Assembly: GCA_021234155.1 (NCBI GenBank)
Contig: JAJEKV010000002.1
Location: 38,305,841 to 38,369,840, forward strand
Length of the DNA stretch: 64,000 nt
Direction of reading: 5' to 3'
Source: Isoetes taiwanensis
Taxonomy: Eukaryota > Streptophyta > Lycopodiopsida > Isoetales > Isoetaceae
Below the pieces are notes generated by a model that was given only the letters and a program-made list of their open reading frames with translations, had not been told where the DNA came from and made no database searches. The translations under genes were made by a program, and so were the position numbers. Of the stretch, positions 1 to 12,877 are shown piece after piece. The stretch's first letter is position 1. The number at the start of each line of letters is the position of its first letter.

Positions 1-1503
1 TTCCAGAAGATAGCTTATCCATTAATCCAACCATTGATTGATATTCTTGAAATAAAACCGCAGGTTTATACAAAGATATACATCGTGTATTGACATTCTT
101 CAGCATTTTAGAACCCTTCGTTAGACCAGCTGCGTATTTCTTAAATTGACGAACCCTGGAGACACATATACATAATACATACAAAAGTTACTTTAAGTAA
201 CTAACAAACAAAATAAACTTGAAGTAAAGAGGATTTTTACCGTTTTGAACTCCGACAAAAGAAGTTGAAAGATTACGAAACCCGGATCCTCAATCTTTGT
301 GGCGGACTCAAATGTATCAACAATTTTGTAAGCAAGATTCATTCTATGGGCCATACAATGAATGCCTAATGCATATGGTGCCAAAGCGGTTTTGCATTCT
401 TTACGGTCAATCCATTTCTACATCCTTGCATCTTGAGCATCCATCCAATCCTATGCAAACTAGTTTTTTGCCAATCTCAGCCGATGTGAGCCCTAACTTT
501 GTCACCAAATTGTCTTGGACAATAGCAAAAATATTCTCTCCAGTGGCATTTTTTTGTAGGCATGTAATTCCAGCATAAAAGGCACATCTCACAAAGTTCT
601 TAACCATGTACACTGTCATACATAACCAAGAGGAGTTATCCTTTGCTGAAGCTTCGTCTAATGACACGGCAAAATAATCACAATTGTGCATTTCCTCATG
701 AGATCATCTAAAATCACTTGATCAATACATTTTGCAAATTCCTCTCCACTTTGGATAGACCAATGCGTGGTTGGGAAGTCTGGAATTGGCTGTAAGGATA
801 AAAGATTCTCATGTTGTGGAAAATCAGATAATGGCTTACCCCTTTTCAGCACATGAAATAAGGCTTGTAGCTGCACAACTTTCGATCTTAAATTTCTATC
901 TGCCATCTTTTGCAGCATGGTTTTGATCAGTGGGACGCTTGGCAAGTCTTGCTTTTGTAAATATTTTTTATATTCTTCAACCGCTTGCATATGCCTGCAC
1001 TCCTCCTTTGTTTTCCATCTTGAGATATTTATTTCTTCCCCATCTACAATCATCTTCTCGTACACCTTACCAGCATGTTTTTCTACAGTATCTAATTTCA
1101 GCTGGAACACACATTCACTTCTATTTTTCCACGAACATGCAACGCATCGCATCTTAGTTGGTCTCTTTGGCATTTCAAACTCGTTTTTCTCACAAACAGG
1201 TTCTATGAACGGGAACCTTCTTGCCCAATCAGGCTGAAACTCCCTTCCTAGACTCCACTCAGTTAACTTTCTTTTTTTCTTGTTGTTTTCAGCATTTGCT
1301 TTAACATCCCCTTGAAGAGCAGATGATTCCCCATTGCGTTCAGGCTCTACAACATTGTTTTCAGCATGTACTACAAGTTGAATCGGTGTTGCTTGCATAT
1401 TCACTTCTTCAATAAAGGCGGTGTTGCTGGTGCTGCTACCAGTAGCAGCAACATCTTGGTTGTTCTTGCAAAATAATGATAGAAGGTTGCTTTGTCTTGC
1501 CAT
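1..1503 (-). pseudogene. hAT-like transposase with BED-type zinc finger, frameshifted, runs off left edge
   Basis: The reading starts at 1503 (MARQSNLLSLF) and gives about 280 residues with a Lys-rich stretch (NKKKRKLTEW) and a zinc-finger-like Cys-x2-Cys (RCVACSW) followed by His pairs, as in BED-finger hAT proteins. Near 680 the frame shifts into 691-407, which reads NCDYFAVSLDEASA and then CIGLDGCS. A second shift near 400 leads to GIHCMAHRMNLAYKIVD. Positions 158-1 read LTKGSKMLKNVNTR and VLFQEYQSMVGLM after a ~30-200 base interruption. IGLDG, a HC.AHR.NLA block and LKNV.TR in this order are typical of hAT transposases (family knowledge). At least two frameshifts make it a dead copy. The C-terminal dimerisation domain would lie left of the window. 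Confidence 0.75.
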
Positions 1504-2269
1504 GTAAAAATGGCAACCTATTACCTATCTGATTCTGAAATATATCTGTAAAAACAACATGGCAATGTCAGCAAGACCAACCAGCATTGAAACTCACATT
1601 GGAACTCAGATTCAGATATTGCAGAACGAAATATTTACCTGAATTATTTTTGCATGGAGTATGCTGTATCAAAAGAGGTTCAGGAATCGTAGCAAGTGAA
1701 GGAACCTGATGAATATGGCGCACAACACACTGAATGGAAAGCTCCAGTGAGAGAAGATGGGCGTCTACGGCGTTCATACCTCCGGGGCATCACCACGACA
1801 CCCAAATTACTACGGCATGGTGCTTCTAGATGTTCCTGTTGGACCCAAAACCAAAGCATAGCTCCAAAACATAAAGTAAAATTTTACATTTGCATGCCCA
1901 ATAGCTAAATTCTAAGGAAAACTATCGGACAAAGATGAAGAAGTTTCTTGAAACGATGCTTGAGACCGGAAGAAGCTTGCGAATAGCGACTTTACACGGC
2001 TATTTGAATGCCACCCAATGCTTGCAAAACTTTGAGACCTATCCCAAGAGAAAAACATGGGGACTTCGGTGATTATCTGAGAAAAAAAAATAGAAATCAA
2101 TGATTACTTCTTCTGATCTCTCTCTAGCTTCACAAAAGCCGCAACCATTGTAGCCATCTAAGCCGGATCTTAAAATGAAGGCGAATGTATGAAAAAACTT
2201 GGAATCACGCCTTAGAAATCCGGGCGATTACTAGCAATCCCTCTTTTCGTGGAGTAGAGGAAATCGACC
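1504..2269. other. No recognisable gene
   Basis: Only short, unconvincing open frames on both strands. The left part is probably 5' sequence of the hAT-like element. The right part lies before the first recognisable reading of the Ty3 element. No LTR, promoter or RNA gene could be identified. Confidence 0.5.
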
Positions 2270-3370
2270 ATGGCGGGAGTTCCTTTCGTAGAAGGGGTGG
2301 CGACCATTAAGAAAATAATAAAAAAGGGAACCTACTATCCGTTCGCACCAAATACCATTAATTTCCTAAAAAATCGCATTTTAGCGAACATTCGCACCTT
2401 AGGGGAAACCCTGGCCGTCGCTACCTCCATACCCGCGGTACATGCCACGATTGGGCAATCAACAAGTCAATCATGTTCAAATTGACGGTGGCCTTTGTAA
2501 ATCTCATCGGATAAACTCTGCAAGCAAATGGGCATCACACAACTCTATCGTGCCCCATATGACATCAAATTGGCTAATGGCCATATCCACGCGACCTCAA
2601 AGGCGTCGCCTCTTCTTCACATCAACATAGATGATTCCAGATTCCCTTGGAATTTGGTGTTTGGAAAGGCTGGGAAGATCCGGTGATTATGAAATGTTGG
2701 TGTGCCCGGACCTTTTAGCGTCGGGCCAAGAGTGTCCATTCTTGCGCCACGCGGATCAGTTAGTCATCACGGATGGTCACCTCAATGCCACTATGGACTT
2801 GGAAGCCCGGCAAGATCATTTTGGTGAACAATGCTGAACCTTCTCTCTCGGGCAGATTAGGAAGCCGGCGAATATTTATCGCGTTTAGGCTCCTCCTGTG
2901 AGTGCGCCTCGTCATCCTACCCGAATATCTTTGATCCTTGGGAGAGATGACTCTTGATCGAGGACCAGGCTGTGGCTGCTTTGCTTGACCCTACGGCTCC
3001 TTGCAATCGCATCCAACGTGTAGATCACTTTTCGGATGCAGAGAACTTTTCTTCAGAAGCGGTTTATGTCCATCTTTGTCATGAAGCAACCTTTGCTGGC
3101 GGCGATCAAGCCAACTCTTCTTCACCACGCAGCGCACACATCTGTCATGTTTCAACCTCCAACTCATGTTGTTCAAGACACGGGAAGTTATCCCACATAT
3201 TCGGACTCACGAAGTGAGATTGTGGGCGTTGGCAACAATCAACGTGGCCCTTCTTTGCCAATCTCCCAACACCCTATCATCAAAGGGCCGTCCACATTTG
3301 TTCAAAAGTTCAAACACATTTTTAGCACGGAGCTCTGAGACCCGGGGGATCAACAAAAACTTTGGGGAAA
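2270..3370 (+). pseudogene. Degraded gag/protease part of outer Ty3 element
   Basis: Open stretches such as the one starting MAGVPFVEGVATIKK (2270) and one starting MIPDSLGIW (2631) precede the reverse transcriptase in the position expected for gag and protease. No zinc knuckle or D[ST]G protease motif survives, so the assignment rests on position only. Confidence 0.35.
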
Positions 3371-3377
3371 CTCACCA

Positions 3378-4640
3378 TTCCTACCAAATCCGATGCGTCG
3401 CCGTATAGATAGCGGCGATGCCGGACGGCCAACCCCAATGCAGTGATGGCCAAAAGCGTAAATTGACAAACTTCTTGCTTGCGGGTTTGATCTATGAGAT
3501 CAAACATTCTCAATGGGTGAGCCCCATCGTCATTGCTCTCAAACACAATGGTAAGATCCGGCGTTTGCGTGGACTACCGAAAAACTCAATCAGGCCCGGA
3601 GCGTGATCATTTCCCACTTCCCTTCACGCACCGAGGTCCCGGAAGAGGTCATTGGACATGAGATGTACTCCTTCATGGATGGTTTTTGGCTACAATCAAA
3701 TCTCAATCAAAGAATCGATCAACTCAAGACTACTTTTACCACCAGGTGGGTACTTTTTGCATACAAGGTGGTTCCTTTTGAGTTATCAAACTCTCCATCA
3801 ACGTTTCAACGCATCATGCTCTCGAGTTTTCATGATTTTATGAAGGAAAATCCTTTCACGCAAATTTTTCAAGATGACTTCTCGCCTCTACAGTTCCATG
3901 GATGACCATTTGGATAAATTGGAACTCGTCTTCAGAAATGTGATGAGTCCGGCATTAGTCTCAATCCAGAGAAATGCACCTTCTGCGTCACCTCCGGTGT
4001 TCTGTTAGGACATGTTGTCGACAAAGCGGTATCACCATGGATCCCGCCAAAATCGGTTATTGTGCTCAAAGCTCAAGCGCACCAATATCAAGGAGACACG
4101 CTCTTTCTGGGGAAAGGTAAATTATTACTCCACCTTCATTCACGGACTCGCGGCCATTGCGAGATCCCATCCATAAACTCGGGTGATGAATCCACTGGCT
4201 GGAATTCCAGGCGGATGCCGCTTTCCAACGTTGAAGCTTTTGCTTTACGGGCCCGGTTCTTGTTCCTCCTCAATGGGACAAGCCCTTTCATGTACATGTT
4301 GATGTCTCGGCATTTGCTATTGAGCTGTTCTTTCTCAAAGAATATGATGCCATTAATCGACAAAACCAAAACAGATATGCGTGAAAACTCAATCTGGCTG
4401 GCAACTACTACCTTACCGGGCGAGAGGCCTTGGGTTTAATTTTTACGTGTCCAACGTTTCCGTCACTATCTCTTAGGCAGTCGGATCAAGTTCTTTGTTG
4501 ACCACCAAGCACTCCTTTACTTGATCAACAAATCCATCACGCAGGCGAATTGCTCGTTGGGTCCTCCTTCGCAAAATTGGCGCCTTTTGAAATTGTTCAT
4601 AAAGGGGGGAAAATCTCATGTTGTATCGGATTATCTTTCA
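3378..4640 (+). pseudogene. Reverse transcriptase-RNase H of outer Ty3 element, frameshifted
   Basis: Split over frames. SQWVSPIVIALKHNGKIR (~3510-3560) is the usual start of Ty3 RT. VCVDYRK (~3565) and DHFPLPF (~3607) are in another frame, then YSFMDG, TTFTTRW, FAYKVVPFELSN and STFQRIM (3680-3825). IFQDDF (3868-3885) stands where the F/YxDD catalytic box is expected, with L changed to Q. LNPEKCTFCVTSG (~3960) closes the RT. RNase H traces follow: HVDVSAFAI near 4300 and FEIVHKGGK near 4590-4615. The protein copies retroelement RNA into DNA. This copy has several frameshifts and cannot work. Confidence 0.8.
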
Positions 4641-4799
4641 CGCATCCACGGATGTCCCCTCCACGGGAGTTTCGGACGCATTTCCCCGACGCTCAACTCT
4701 TTACGGTCCGCGACCGCCACATTGGTTCCACAACTTTCAGCAGTATCTCCTTACAGGTGCTCTTCCATCCGAAGACGCCACGCTCTCTCCAGAAAAGCT

Positions 4800-6000
4800 T
4801 AAATCCCGTCAACGTCAATTTCTTCGCTGTAGGTCCGCGGACTACACCATGGTTGCAGGCCATCTTTACAAGCGTGGCAAAGATACAGTTCTTCGACGTT
4901 GTGTTGTTCCTCATGAGGTCCCAAATATTGTCCGAGAAGCACATGAAGGGCTTGGTGGTGGTCATTTTCATGGTGACACCACGGCACGCAAAAATCCTTC
5001 TCGCGGGTTATTTCCGCCCACGCTTTTCAAAGACGCTCACGCTCATGCCGCGCGTGTGATGTATGTCAGCGTGTGGGAAGGCTCCACGCCCGTGGACGCT
5101 CTTCCTTTGGCGTCGGTTGCCACGCCACTTCCTTCAAAGCAAATGGGGAATGGATTTTGTGGGACCTATTGATCCTCCTCTGCGCGGCACACCCGCGCTA
5201 CGTCCGCCAGTTCTCGCGACTACGCTACCAAATACCAAGGAAATGGGCGAGCTTCGGACAACAACTTAACACCGGCAAGCACCAAAAGGTCATCTATCGC
5301 GCCAAATCATCAGCGTTTTTGGCTGTCCCCGCGAGCTGGTCGGTGTCGAGGTGTTCATTTTGTCAATCATACTATAAAGGAGCTGACGGATTATCTGCTG
5401 ATACATCATCACAAAAGCACACCTTACTATCCTCAAGGGAATGGTTTGGCTGAAAGCACCAACAAGACTCTCGTCACTATTCTCAAGAAAATTTGAGGAC
5501 GCAAGACTTGTGGACCGGCACAACAAGCTTCCCACTGTTCTTTGGGCTTACAATACGAGTTTTAAAATTGCTACTGGCCACACTCCTTTCAAATTGGTTT
5601 ATGGTCAAGAAGCTCTTATGCCCTTTGAACATATTCTTCCAGACTCTCTCCGTTTCCACCTTGCTACAAAGACATAATCCCCTGCCGCACTCCGGAGAAC
5701 GGGTTTATCAATTGGAATAGTTGGATGAACTTTGGCGAGATGCTTACATTCGTGTTCTTCATGGACAACGATTCTGAAATCGTTACATGACAAAGCGTCG
5801 GGACAAAAACATTCAAAGAAGGTGATTTGGTTCTTCTTTATGATTCCCCGCTTACAAAAATTTTCGGGCAAGTTAAAGATCGGATGGCTTGGTCCTTATC
5901 AAATTATTCAAGTTGTTCAACCCGGTGTTTTTCAAGCTTGTCGAAGTTAGATGGCACTCCATTACCTACATTGGTTAATGGCTTTTCGCCTCCACAATTT
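4800..6000 (+). pseudogene. Integrase of outer Ty3 element, frameshifted
   Basis: The zinc-binding part reads YTMVAGHLYKRGKDTVLRR, then HEGLGGGHFHGDTTARK (His pair) at 4847-4995, followed by Cys residues out of frame. The catalytic core begins WGMDFVGPIDPP (~5145-5180). The third catalytic block YYPQGNGLAESTNK lies at ~5427-5470, and LPTVLWAYNTSFK plus GHTPFKLVYGQEALMPFE follow to ~5630. The C-terminal part reads KEGDLVLLYDS, GQVKDRM and LDGTPLPTLVNGF (5815-5990), typical of Ty3 integrases without a chromodomain. Frameshifts separate most of these blocks. Confidence 0.8.
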
Positions 6001-9000
6001 CATACAACCGAAAGTGACAATCATACACCGGATGCGGTTTGGAACCACATTAGACTGACAATGATAGTGACTAAAAGCGGCATATTTATATTATCGAGGT
6101 GAAATTTTTACAAAATGTGGCGGTGCCCATCTATTTCGCTATGGGCGAGCCCTATTTACAAAAGCTTTGGGCTGAGAGCCCTATATACAAAATCCTAAAT
6201 TTTAACACCCTCTACTCGGGTTGGGAGCGGGAGGTGATGCGAAGGATATGGTACCCGGTTGTGCTCCGGAGTCCCAACTTGGTGAATCACCACCTCCATC
6301 CCGTTGGTGTGGGATGGGGGGATGCTCAGCCATCCCATGGCACCACTCATCCATGGCAATGCCTTGCCGGTTGTGGCACCTCCACAGTCCAAGCAGTCCA
6401 TCTTGCATGTTATCCACTCAAAGGCGTTCGAAGGCATGGTGCAATTGTCGTGAAGTCCTGCGTGAGACACATCGAAGCGCCATCGGGTGTCTCGGCTTCA
6501 CCTTGTTTGTCTTATATAGCCAGCAGAGGACCTCTGTCGGCGTGGACCAATGGAGAAAATTAGCCAGCGTGTTAGCAATGCAAGGCTCTTTTAATTCGAA
6601 TCCTTTCTCCTTGCGCATATCTAGCCATGGTACGCCGACGTTCCCTTTTTGATGATATCCCACGCCTCAAGTTGCGGTTAAGCGACATTCCCTCCTTTTA
6701 CGCCCCTTGGAGTCATTAATATGGATTTTACATCTGTCACATCCGGCTTGTGAGGTTCGATTCATCTCCTTTGTTCATCATTTTCCCGCCTGTTTGGGGC
6801 CTTAACCAAATTTTGCCTCTCAATCGCCTCCCACGGATCGCCACGGCAGCATCCCGGCTGCTGTTTCCTCTTCATCCGCCTCTTCACCAACACTTGGCGG
6901 CCCTAAAACCTTTTAAAATTACATCTTTTCCTTTCCTTCGCTCTTCCTCCTCCCTCGCTCCGCGCCAAGTTCATCACATCTCCGTTCCGCGGTATTTCCA
7001 AATGGCCACCACACAAAGATTTCCTCGGCTTCAATCCTCTGCTCCACGAGATCCGGCTCTTTTGAGTCGACAAACTCACCGCACCAACTTTGAGAGAACC
7101 CCTCACGGGCCCGAATTAGAGATGTTGCGGAACGCCATGGGCTGCTCTTCATGTCCACCATGGACCCCGCCTGCACCAAATCTAGTGCAACTCCGCGGGT
7201 TGTGGCTCATTCGGTTAACACAACCCGATGGCTATGAGACCACGGTTGGGGGAACCAAAATTTAAACACCCGCGGGCCTCCTTTCTGAGGTATTTAAAAT
7301 TCCTTTCGGAGACCTTGTTTATCTTGCGCTGCAATCAATGATCAGGATGTCTCTGTGTATGGTGCACTTCCTTACCAAGCCACTGTCCACCGGCTTTCCA
7401 ACATCGCCAAACCTCATGACTCTTTTGTCAAATTCTTATGAGAAAATTCTATGGATATTCTATCAAGAACACCCACATCAATAAACCCTTCTACAATGTC
7501 GTCATCATGGCAATCAATTCCCCTCTTGATCTGGACTGGAACCACATTTTGCTTTTCCGTCTTCTTCACGAAATTGATCAAGTCCGGGCGAACCCTTCTT
7601 CAAGCTCTGAAACCTCTATGGGAGCCCATTTGCAAGCCCTAATCCGTCATCACTGCCCTACCCCTGTTTCTTCCAGATCCTCCACACAGTCTTATCACAC
7701 TCTTCCCAAAAACCCTCCGGGGGAACCTTCAAAAAATCCTCAATCCTCTCATCCTTCTTAGAAAAAAACCACCTCACCATGTCACCCTTTCTTCCACTGA
7801 CACCATGCCCCATCATTCTCATGCAAACTCTCAGACATCACAGACACAACATCAGCAGGGCCCTGTACCACCTCCTACACGGCAGGCCCTCTATCAATAT
7901 CGCAAAAGAAGTTCAAGCGGCTGTCCACCAGCTTCAAGCCTCAACGAAACATTTATGAATGAAGTTCAAGCTTACATGGAAGCCTCGAGGATTTTGCTTT
8001 CGCGGGGATTTCAAAGGCTGGCGCATCATCTCCTGGAAGATCAGCTTTTGCAAGACAAGCATGGGGCTACATTCAGGACCATTGACTCTCTCAAGGAAAC
8101 CCGCGGATAAATATAATCTGGCGGCTGATCAGCGGCAGATCTCGAAGACCACGGAAGATGCGGTGTTCAACTCAAAAGCGAGGACACCCGCCTTGAAGCA
8201 CAAAGCATTCAGCGACTTTCGGAAAATTTTGTACCGCAGGCTTTCGAGATTACACATCTCAGGTCCGCGACCTTACCGATACCCACGGCAGCGTCCGCGA
8301 GTTGGAGACTTCGCTCTCCCGCGATGACCGGTCAACTCCGGCTCCTCGGAACCAACTTCATGATGCGGACAATGAAAATCATTGGCGATCAGAGAAATTG
8401 CCCTCTCCGGCTTCAACATGCTACTCATGCATCATCCTCTCGGCTGCGTCTCTCTCCGCGCCGGGCCAAAGGATCGGATCACGCTTTTACTTGAAAAGGA
8501 CAATCCGCGGATCGTGACTCGGAACCAGCTCGGACGCGTTATTCAATCCGCAGAGGACGCTCAACAGAAGCAGGATGGCTATCTTGACATAGCAGTCCGC
8601 ATTACAGAAGATTTCTGCCGTCCCACTAGCTATTTGGATTATGTGGTTGCCCGACGCCACCAATTCATACGGTGGTATGCAGCGGCGTCAAGTTAATACA
8701 CAACCTTTACGCAGGTGGGGACTTTCTCCGATCGGCCCGGACCTCTCCATTGCAGATAAAGGCTTGCTCTGTGCTCTTTTGGTCTATGAGCAGGTCACCT
8801 GTGAAGATCCTGACTTAATCACTTTCAGGGTTGTTCAGCCCATGGCCTATGTCTTCCATGATTTTTATCCGGTGAATAAAGATCGATCAGATGATGAAGC
8901 CCACCGCATTTTTTGGGGGACTCTAATTGCTTTTTATTCAAGAGGATTCCAACCCCTATTTCAGCAATCATGATCAAACTCACACCTTTGCTACGGAGTA

Positions 9001-9399
9001 CATGCCTGAGTTGGCACATCATTTACCTTTATGGCAAGCAGAAACACTGACCCAGGTGCGAAAACTCTTAGCAAATCCGGAGGATCTTCAATTTGCCCAG
9101 ATATATATGCAACACCTAGGTGGGTATAATCAGTTGAGGGCTCTTCTTGAAAGCAAGACCCAACCCACGGGATGGGTCAATCCTCCCAGATATTCACGCC
9201 TCTGGGAGCCCAATGGGACCATTGGTGTCGTGCATTGGATCAAGACCTTGTTCGGGAATTCCGAGAGCTTGCTCAACAGCCCACGCCCACGGGTCTGGCG
9301 CAGTCACCCTATGCTTCATTAGGAGCACCTCGCGCCCGCCGGTTTCTCACCCGACCGGCGTCTTCATACGGACACCGTTATGGACGGCCATGCTGGGTG
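6001..9399 (+). other. Long 3' region of outer Ty3 element, fragments of an unknown protein
   Basis: No known domain was recognised. Open stretches include 6750-7265 (containing MATTQRFPRLQSSAPRD from ~7003), 7805-8110, 8382-8696, 8641-8973 (PDLSIADKGLLCALLVYEQ) and 8927-9322 (LAHHLPLWQAETLTQVRK). They shift frame from one to the next and read like a decayed single protein continuing at 17413. Elements of the Tat/Athila group often carry an extra gene after integrase. Whether this is one is inference from position. Confidence 0.45.
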
Positions 9400-9404
9400 G
9401 ACTC

Positions 9405-11033
9405 TGTTACAAACCAAAATTTTAGTACCAAAAATTTCGATTTGTATTCACATCAAACCATAACAAACAAGCACAAGCTTCCACGTGTTAGCAACATGCA
9501 TAAGAGTTATCCATAGTGTCAACATGAAGCAACGACCGACGGACCTGAAGAACACACATATGGAATCCACCACACGCACCATAGCATCTGCCAAAGAGAC
9601 ACCCCACCATATCTAGACAAGACGCCGCCTAGAACCCCGCTGGTGGATCCAAAGTGAGGGAGAAACCGCAAGCATCATAGGGACCCAGGCCACTAGACTG
9701 TTGGTTCCACCCATCTCCGTCCCATACCAGAGATGAGCTTCGCCTCACTAACGCCAATGGTTCCTAATAAGATAAGCCTCGCTCATCTACATACATGCTA
9801 TGCATAAACTCCCTGGGATACGCGCTCAACGTGCTCATACCCAAATCATAAAGATACCTCTACAATGGAGCAGAGCCCCATAGAACTACCAATATCTCCG
9901 GCCTATTGATATACACATAACCTTGTCCCATACCAAGGCTATAATATGTATCTCACCGGTATAAGGAAGTTCTTATGGTAAGCATTCGCTTGCCATTACG
10001 TTCTTTCACAAGAACACCCTAAGAAGCATGCCATGCATAAGGTTATATCAGCTGGCTCGTTAAAATGCAACAAACTTAAGTGCTGCTACTAAACAACCAT
10101 GAAATCCATCACAGTCCAAGCCAAGCCAATACCTACTTAGCACATACATACTTCTCTTACAGAACCGGGTGTTACAAAGGGAGTCACAGAGCTGGTACAG
10201 AATATTATTCAAAGGGGAAGTCCTTTAGGCAATCCTAGGATGCTCTCAAAGTGAAGCTTCATTAATTGTGAGTCTGAGGTAAGATTTGTAAGATTTGGTT
10301 TGTCTCCTTTCCAGAAGACCCATCTACCATGGCAACCAGATTCTCCAATCTTAAGGCTTACCAATTGCCTCGGAATTATTCTCAGCTTCACGAGCTACAG
10401 CAACGCTGCAACCACTTCCACCACTTTTAATATTCTAAGCTCTGCTTCCGACTTCCTTCTCCAAATCCCGCTGTTCTGTAACTTCCGGATTTCCCTGTGA
10501 CACTTCCGGACTCCTCCATCCGTGTCAAATCCGGCCTGCTCTTTGATTCAATCTCCTGCCACCGTGGCAAGGCCACGTGGCGTCCTGGCAGCAGCCGGTT
10601 AAACCTGCAACCGGTTCAGCAGATCTCCGCTGCCCCAACCCGAGATCGTGGCCGTAGCAGACAGCCGTAGGTGGCACCACCCATTATTCCGGTGCTCACC
10701 TTTTAAAAGGCAATGGTCCTTTAAACCATTAACCCATATTATAGTCTTAGAAGTCATTTAATCCTTAAATGACCCAATGACCTTTTTAACCATTTAAATG
10801 TTTGCCTTCTTCCATTATTAATACATAATAATGTCCCAAGGCAAATTGCAACCATGTCTATTAACTCGACACGCGGTTGCGCCCCTAGTCTATGATCTGC
10901 CATACCCTAGACTAGGGAAACACATGCGACCACAATAATCATAATACCATTGTATTAGATTATTCCATTAGCCCATAGCGACATGCATGTCCCAATAATT
11001 GCAAAATGGTCTAATTCATAATTGGGCATAACA
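9405..11033 (-). repeat. 3' LTR of the chromodomain Ty3 element
   Basis: About 1.63 kb. It matches 15713-17405 almost base for base over its first ~1.3 kb in window order (shared landmarks AACCAAAATTTTAGTACC, GTTCCACCCATCTCCGTCCC and CCGGTTCAGCAGATCTCCGC), with two indels of ~120 and ~30 bases. From ~10700 the match drops sharply. Confidence 0.9.
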
Positions 11034-11036
11034 TTA

Positions 11037-11046
11037 CTCCCCCCCT
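11037..11046 (-). other. Polypurine tract of the chromodomain Ty3 element
   Basis: On the minus strand AGGGGGGGAG lies directly before the LTR start (AATGTTATGCC). This is the usual place and composition of the plus-strand primer for reverse transcription. Confidence 0.8.
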
Positions 11047-11059
11047 AGGATTCTTGTCC

Positions 11060-12877
11060 TCAAGAATCGGCTCCAGACCATTGAGCCATCACATCCGGAT
11101 ATTGAGTCATGAAACGACGACTCTCCCACGTCGCCCCTGAGACAGGTCTATGTTTCCATTTCACCAAAAATTCCATCTGGTCTCTTTGGCGGATCCGCAC
11201 TATCCGGGAATTCAATATTCTTTCAGGGGTAGGAATTCTATCCAACTCCACCATGTGTTCCTGAGAAGGCACAACATTCGCAGCTTTCCCCAGAGCTGGT
11301 CGCAACTGGCTCACATGGAAAACTGGATGAATGTCCACATTCGGTGGGAGTTGCAACTTGAAGGCAACATCACTATATTTCTTCAAAATTTTGTAAGGAC
11401 CACTGTATCTTGGGGAGAGCTTTGGTTTCTTTCCTGCAAGCAATGGCAATATTGCTTTTCTTTTCAGATTTGCAGGGAAGACCACACGAAGGTACACCAT
11501 CTGACCTTCATGCAGCTCGATCGGGGCTCTTGACAAATTGGCGCGCGCCCTTGCCCGATCCTGGGCCTGTCTCATATGCAATTGACACAACCCAAGTGTC
11601 ACATCCATGCCTTCAAGCATATTTATAGCAGCATCAGTTTTTAGCCCATCAAAACCAAGCGATACAGGTCCTCTGGGATTTCTCCCAAACATAGCCACAA
11701 ACGGGCTAGTTTTGATGCTCTGTTGGAACCCATTATTGTAAGCAAACTCCACAATAGGCAAATAGTCCTCCCATCTGGATTGTTGAGTGGCCACATAAGA
11801 TCTCAGCATATCCTCCAGAATTTGATTCACTCTTTCAGTCTGCCCATCCGTTTCCGGATGATCTCCACTAGAGAACTGAAGAGTGCATTTCAATGCAGAG
11901 AACAATTCACGCCAGAAATTCCCAGTGAATTTCACATCTCGATCGCTTACAATAGCTTTGGGTAATCCAAAAATAGGAAATACATGCTGCATATAAGCCT
12001 TGGCCACCGCCAAGCCATCAGCATTCTTTGTCAGAGGTATAAAGCGTGCATACTTCGTCAACCTATCCACAATGACAAGTATCTGAGTAAAGTGATGCAC
12101 AGTACGAGGCAACTTCACAATGAAATCCATAGAGATTTCACTCCATCTCTCCTCTGGCACAGGCAGAGGTTGCAAAAGCCCTGGAGTCTTGCCTCGACTC
12201 GCTTTAACCTGCTGACAAGTCTCACAGACTTTTACATATTCCTGCACATCCTCTTTCAAGCTAGGCCAATAAAACATTCTCTTGAGCGATTCATATGTTT
12301 TCCACTCACCCCCATGCCCAGCATAGGGTGCATCATGAAATTCGCTCAACAATTGCTTTCTCAAAGTGTCCACAGCAGGAACATAAATACGTCCCTTATG
12401 ATACCAGAGTCCATTCTGGATATCCCAAGCATCAGGTAACTTGGATAGATGCTGCATACTCAAAATATAGGCATCCAAGTCATATGCTTGTCTAATCTGT
12501 GACACCAAAGCAATTTCACATTGAACCATCACATTTACTTCCCGAACCCTAGAAAGAGCATCAACAACAGGATTCTTTTTCCCGGGAAGATGTTCAACAT
12601 GAAAGTGAAATTGAGAAAGAAAGTCCAACCATCTTGCTTGCCTTGGACTTACCTCGGCCTGGCTTTGCAGGAATTTCGACGGTTTGTGATCGGTATAGAC
12701 CACAAACTCACACTTATTGCGGAGATAATGTTTCCAGACTTTGAGCGCATGAACCATTGCTAGTAACTCCTGCTCATAGGTGGAATAGTTCTTCTCAGCA
12801 GCATTGAGTTGGCGACTTTCATACGCCACCACCCTACCATCCTGCATGAGAACAGCACCAATGGGGCATAACCACAT
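11060..12877 (-). CDS. Pol C-terminal part: RNase H, integrase and chromodomain
   Basis: A 605-codon open frame; the Met at 12877 is internal to pol. RNase H: VLMQDGRVVAYESRQLN, YTDHKPSKFL, LPGKKNPVVDALSR (residues ~10-110). Integrase zinc finger: HDAPYAGHGG then CETCQQVKAS (~180-225). Catalytic core: ISMDFIVKLPR, VSDRDVKFTGNFW and DHPETDGQTERVNQ (~245-350), which supply the D,D,E residues. The C-terminal chromodomain (PERILNSRIVRIR, VKWKHRPVSGATWE, ~550-600) would steer insertion towards particular chromatin, as in chromoviruses. The frame ends at 11060, 14 bases before the polypurine tract, as expected for a complete 3' end of pol. Confidence 0.92.
   Translation of the reverse strand: MWLCPIGAVLMQDGRVVAYESRQLNAAEKNYSTYEQELLAMVHALKVWKHYLRNKCEFVVYTDHKPSKFLQSQAEVSPRQARWLDFLSQFHFHVEHLPGKKNPVVDALSRVREVNVMVQCEIALVSQIRQAYDLDAYILSMQHLSKLPDAWDIQNGLWYHKGRIYVPAVDTLRKQLLSEFHDAPYAGHGGEWKTYESLKRMFYWPSLKEDVQEYVKVCETCQQVKASRGKTPGLLQPLPVPEERWSEISMDFIVKLPRTVHHFTQILVIVDRLTKYARFIPLTKNADGLAVAKAYMQHVFPIFGLPKAIVSDRDVKFTGNFWRELFSALKCTLQFSSGDHPETDGQTERVNQILEDMLRSYVATQQSRWEDYLPIVEFAYNNGFQQSIKTSPFVAMFGRNPRGPVSLGFDGLKTDAAINMLEGMDVTLGLCQLHMRQAQDRARARANLSRAPIELHEGQMVYLRVVFPANLKRKAILPLLAGKKPKLSPRYSGPYKILKKYSDVAFKLQLPPNVDIHPVFHVSQLRPALGKAANVVPSQEHMVELDRIPTPERILNSRIVRIRQRDQMEFLVKWKHRPVSGATWESRRFMTQYPDVMAQWSGADS

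Noticed and set aside
10209-10500. Pairs of identical small frames here and at 16617-16908
   Set aside because: They are the same LTR sequence seen twice; identity reflects the LTR pair, not coding constraint.
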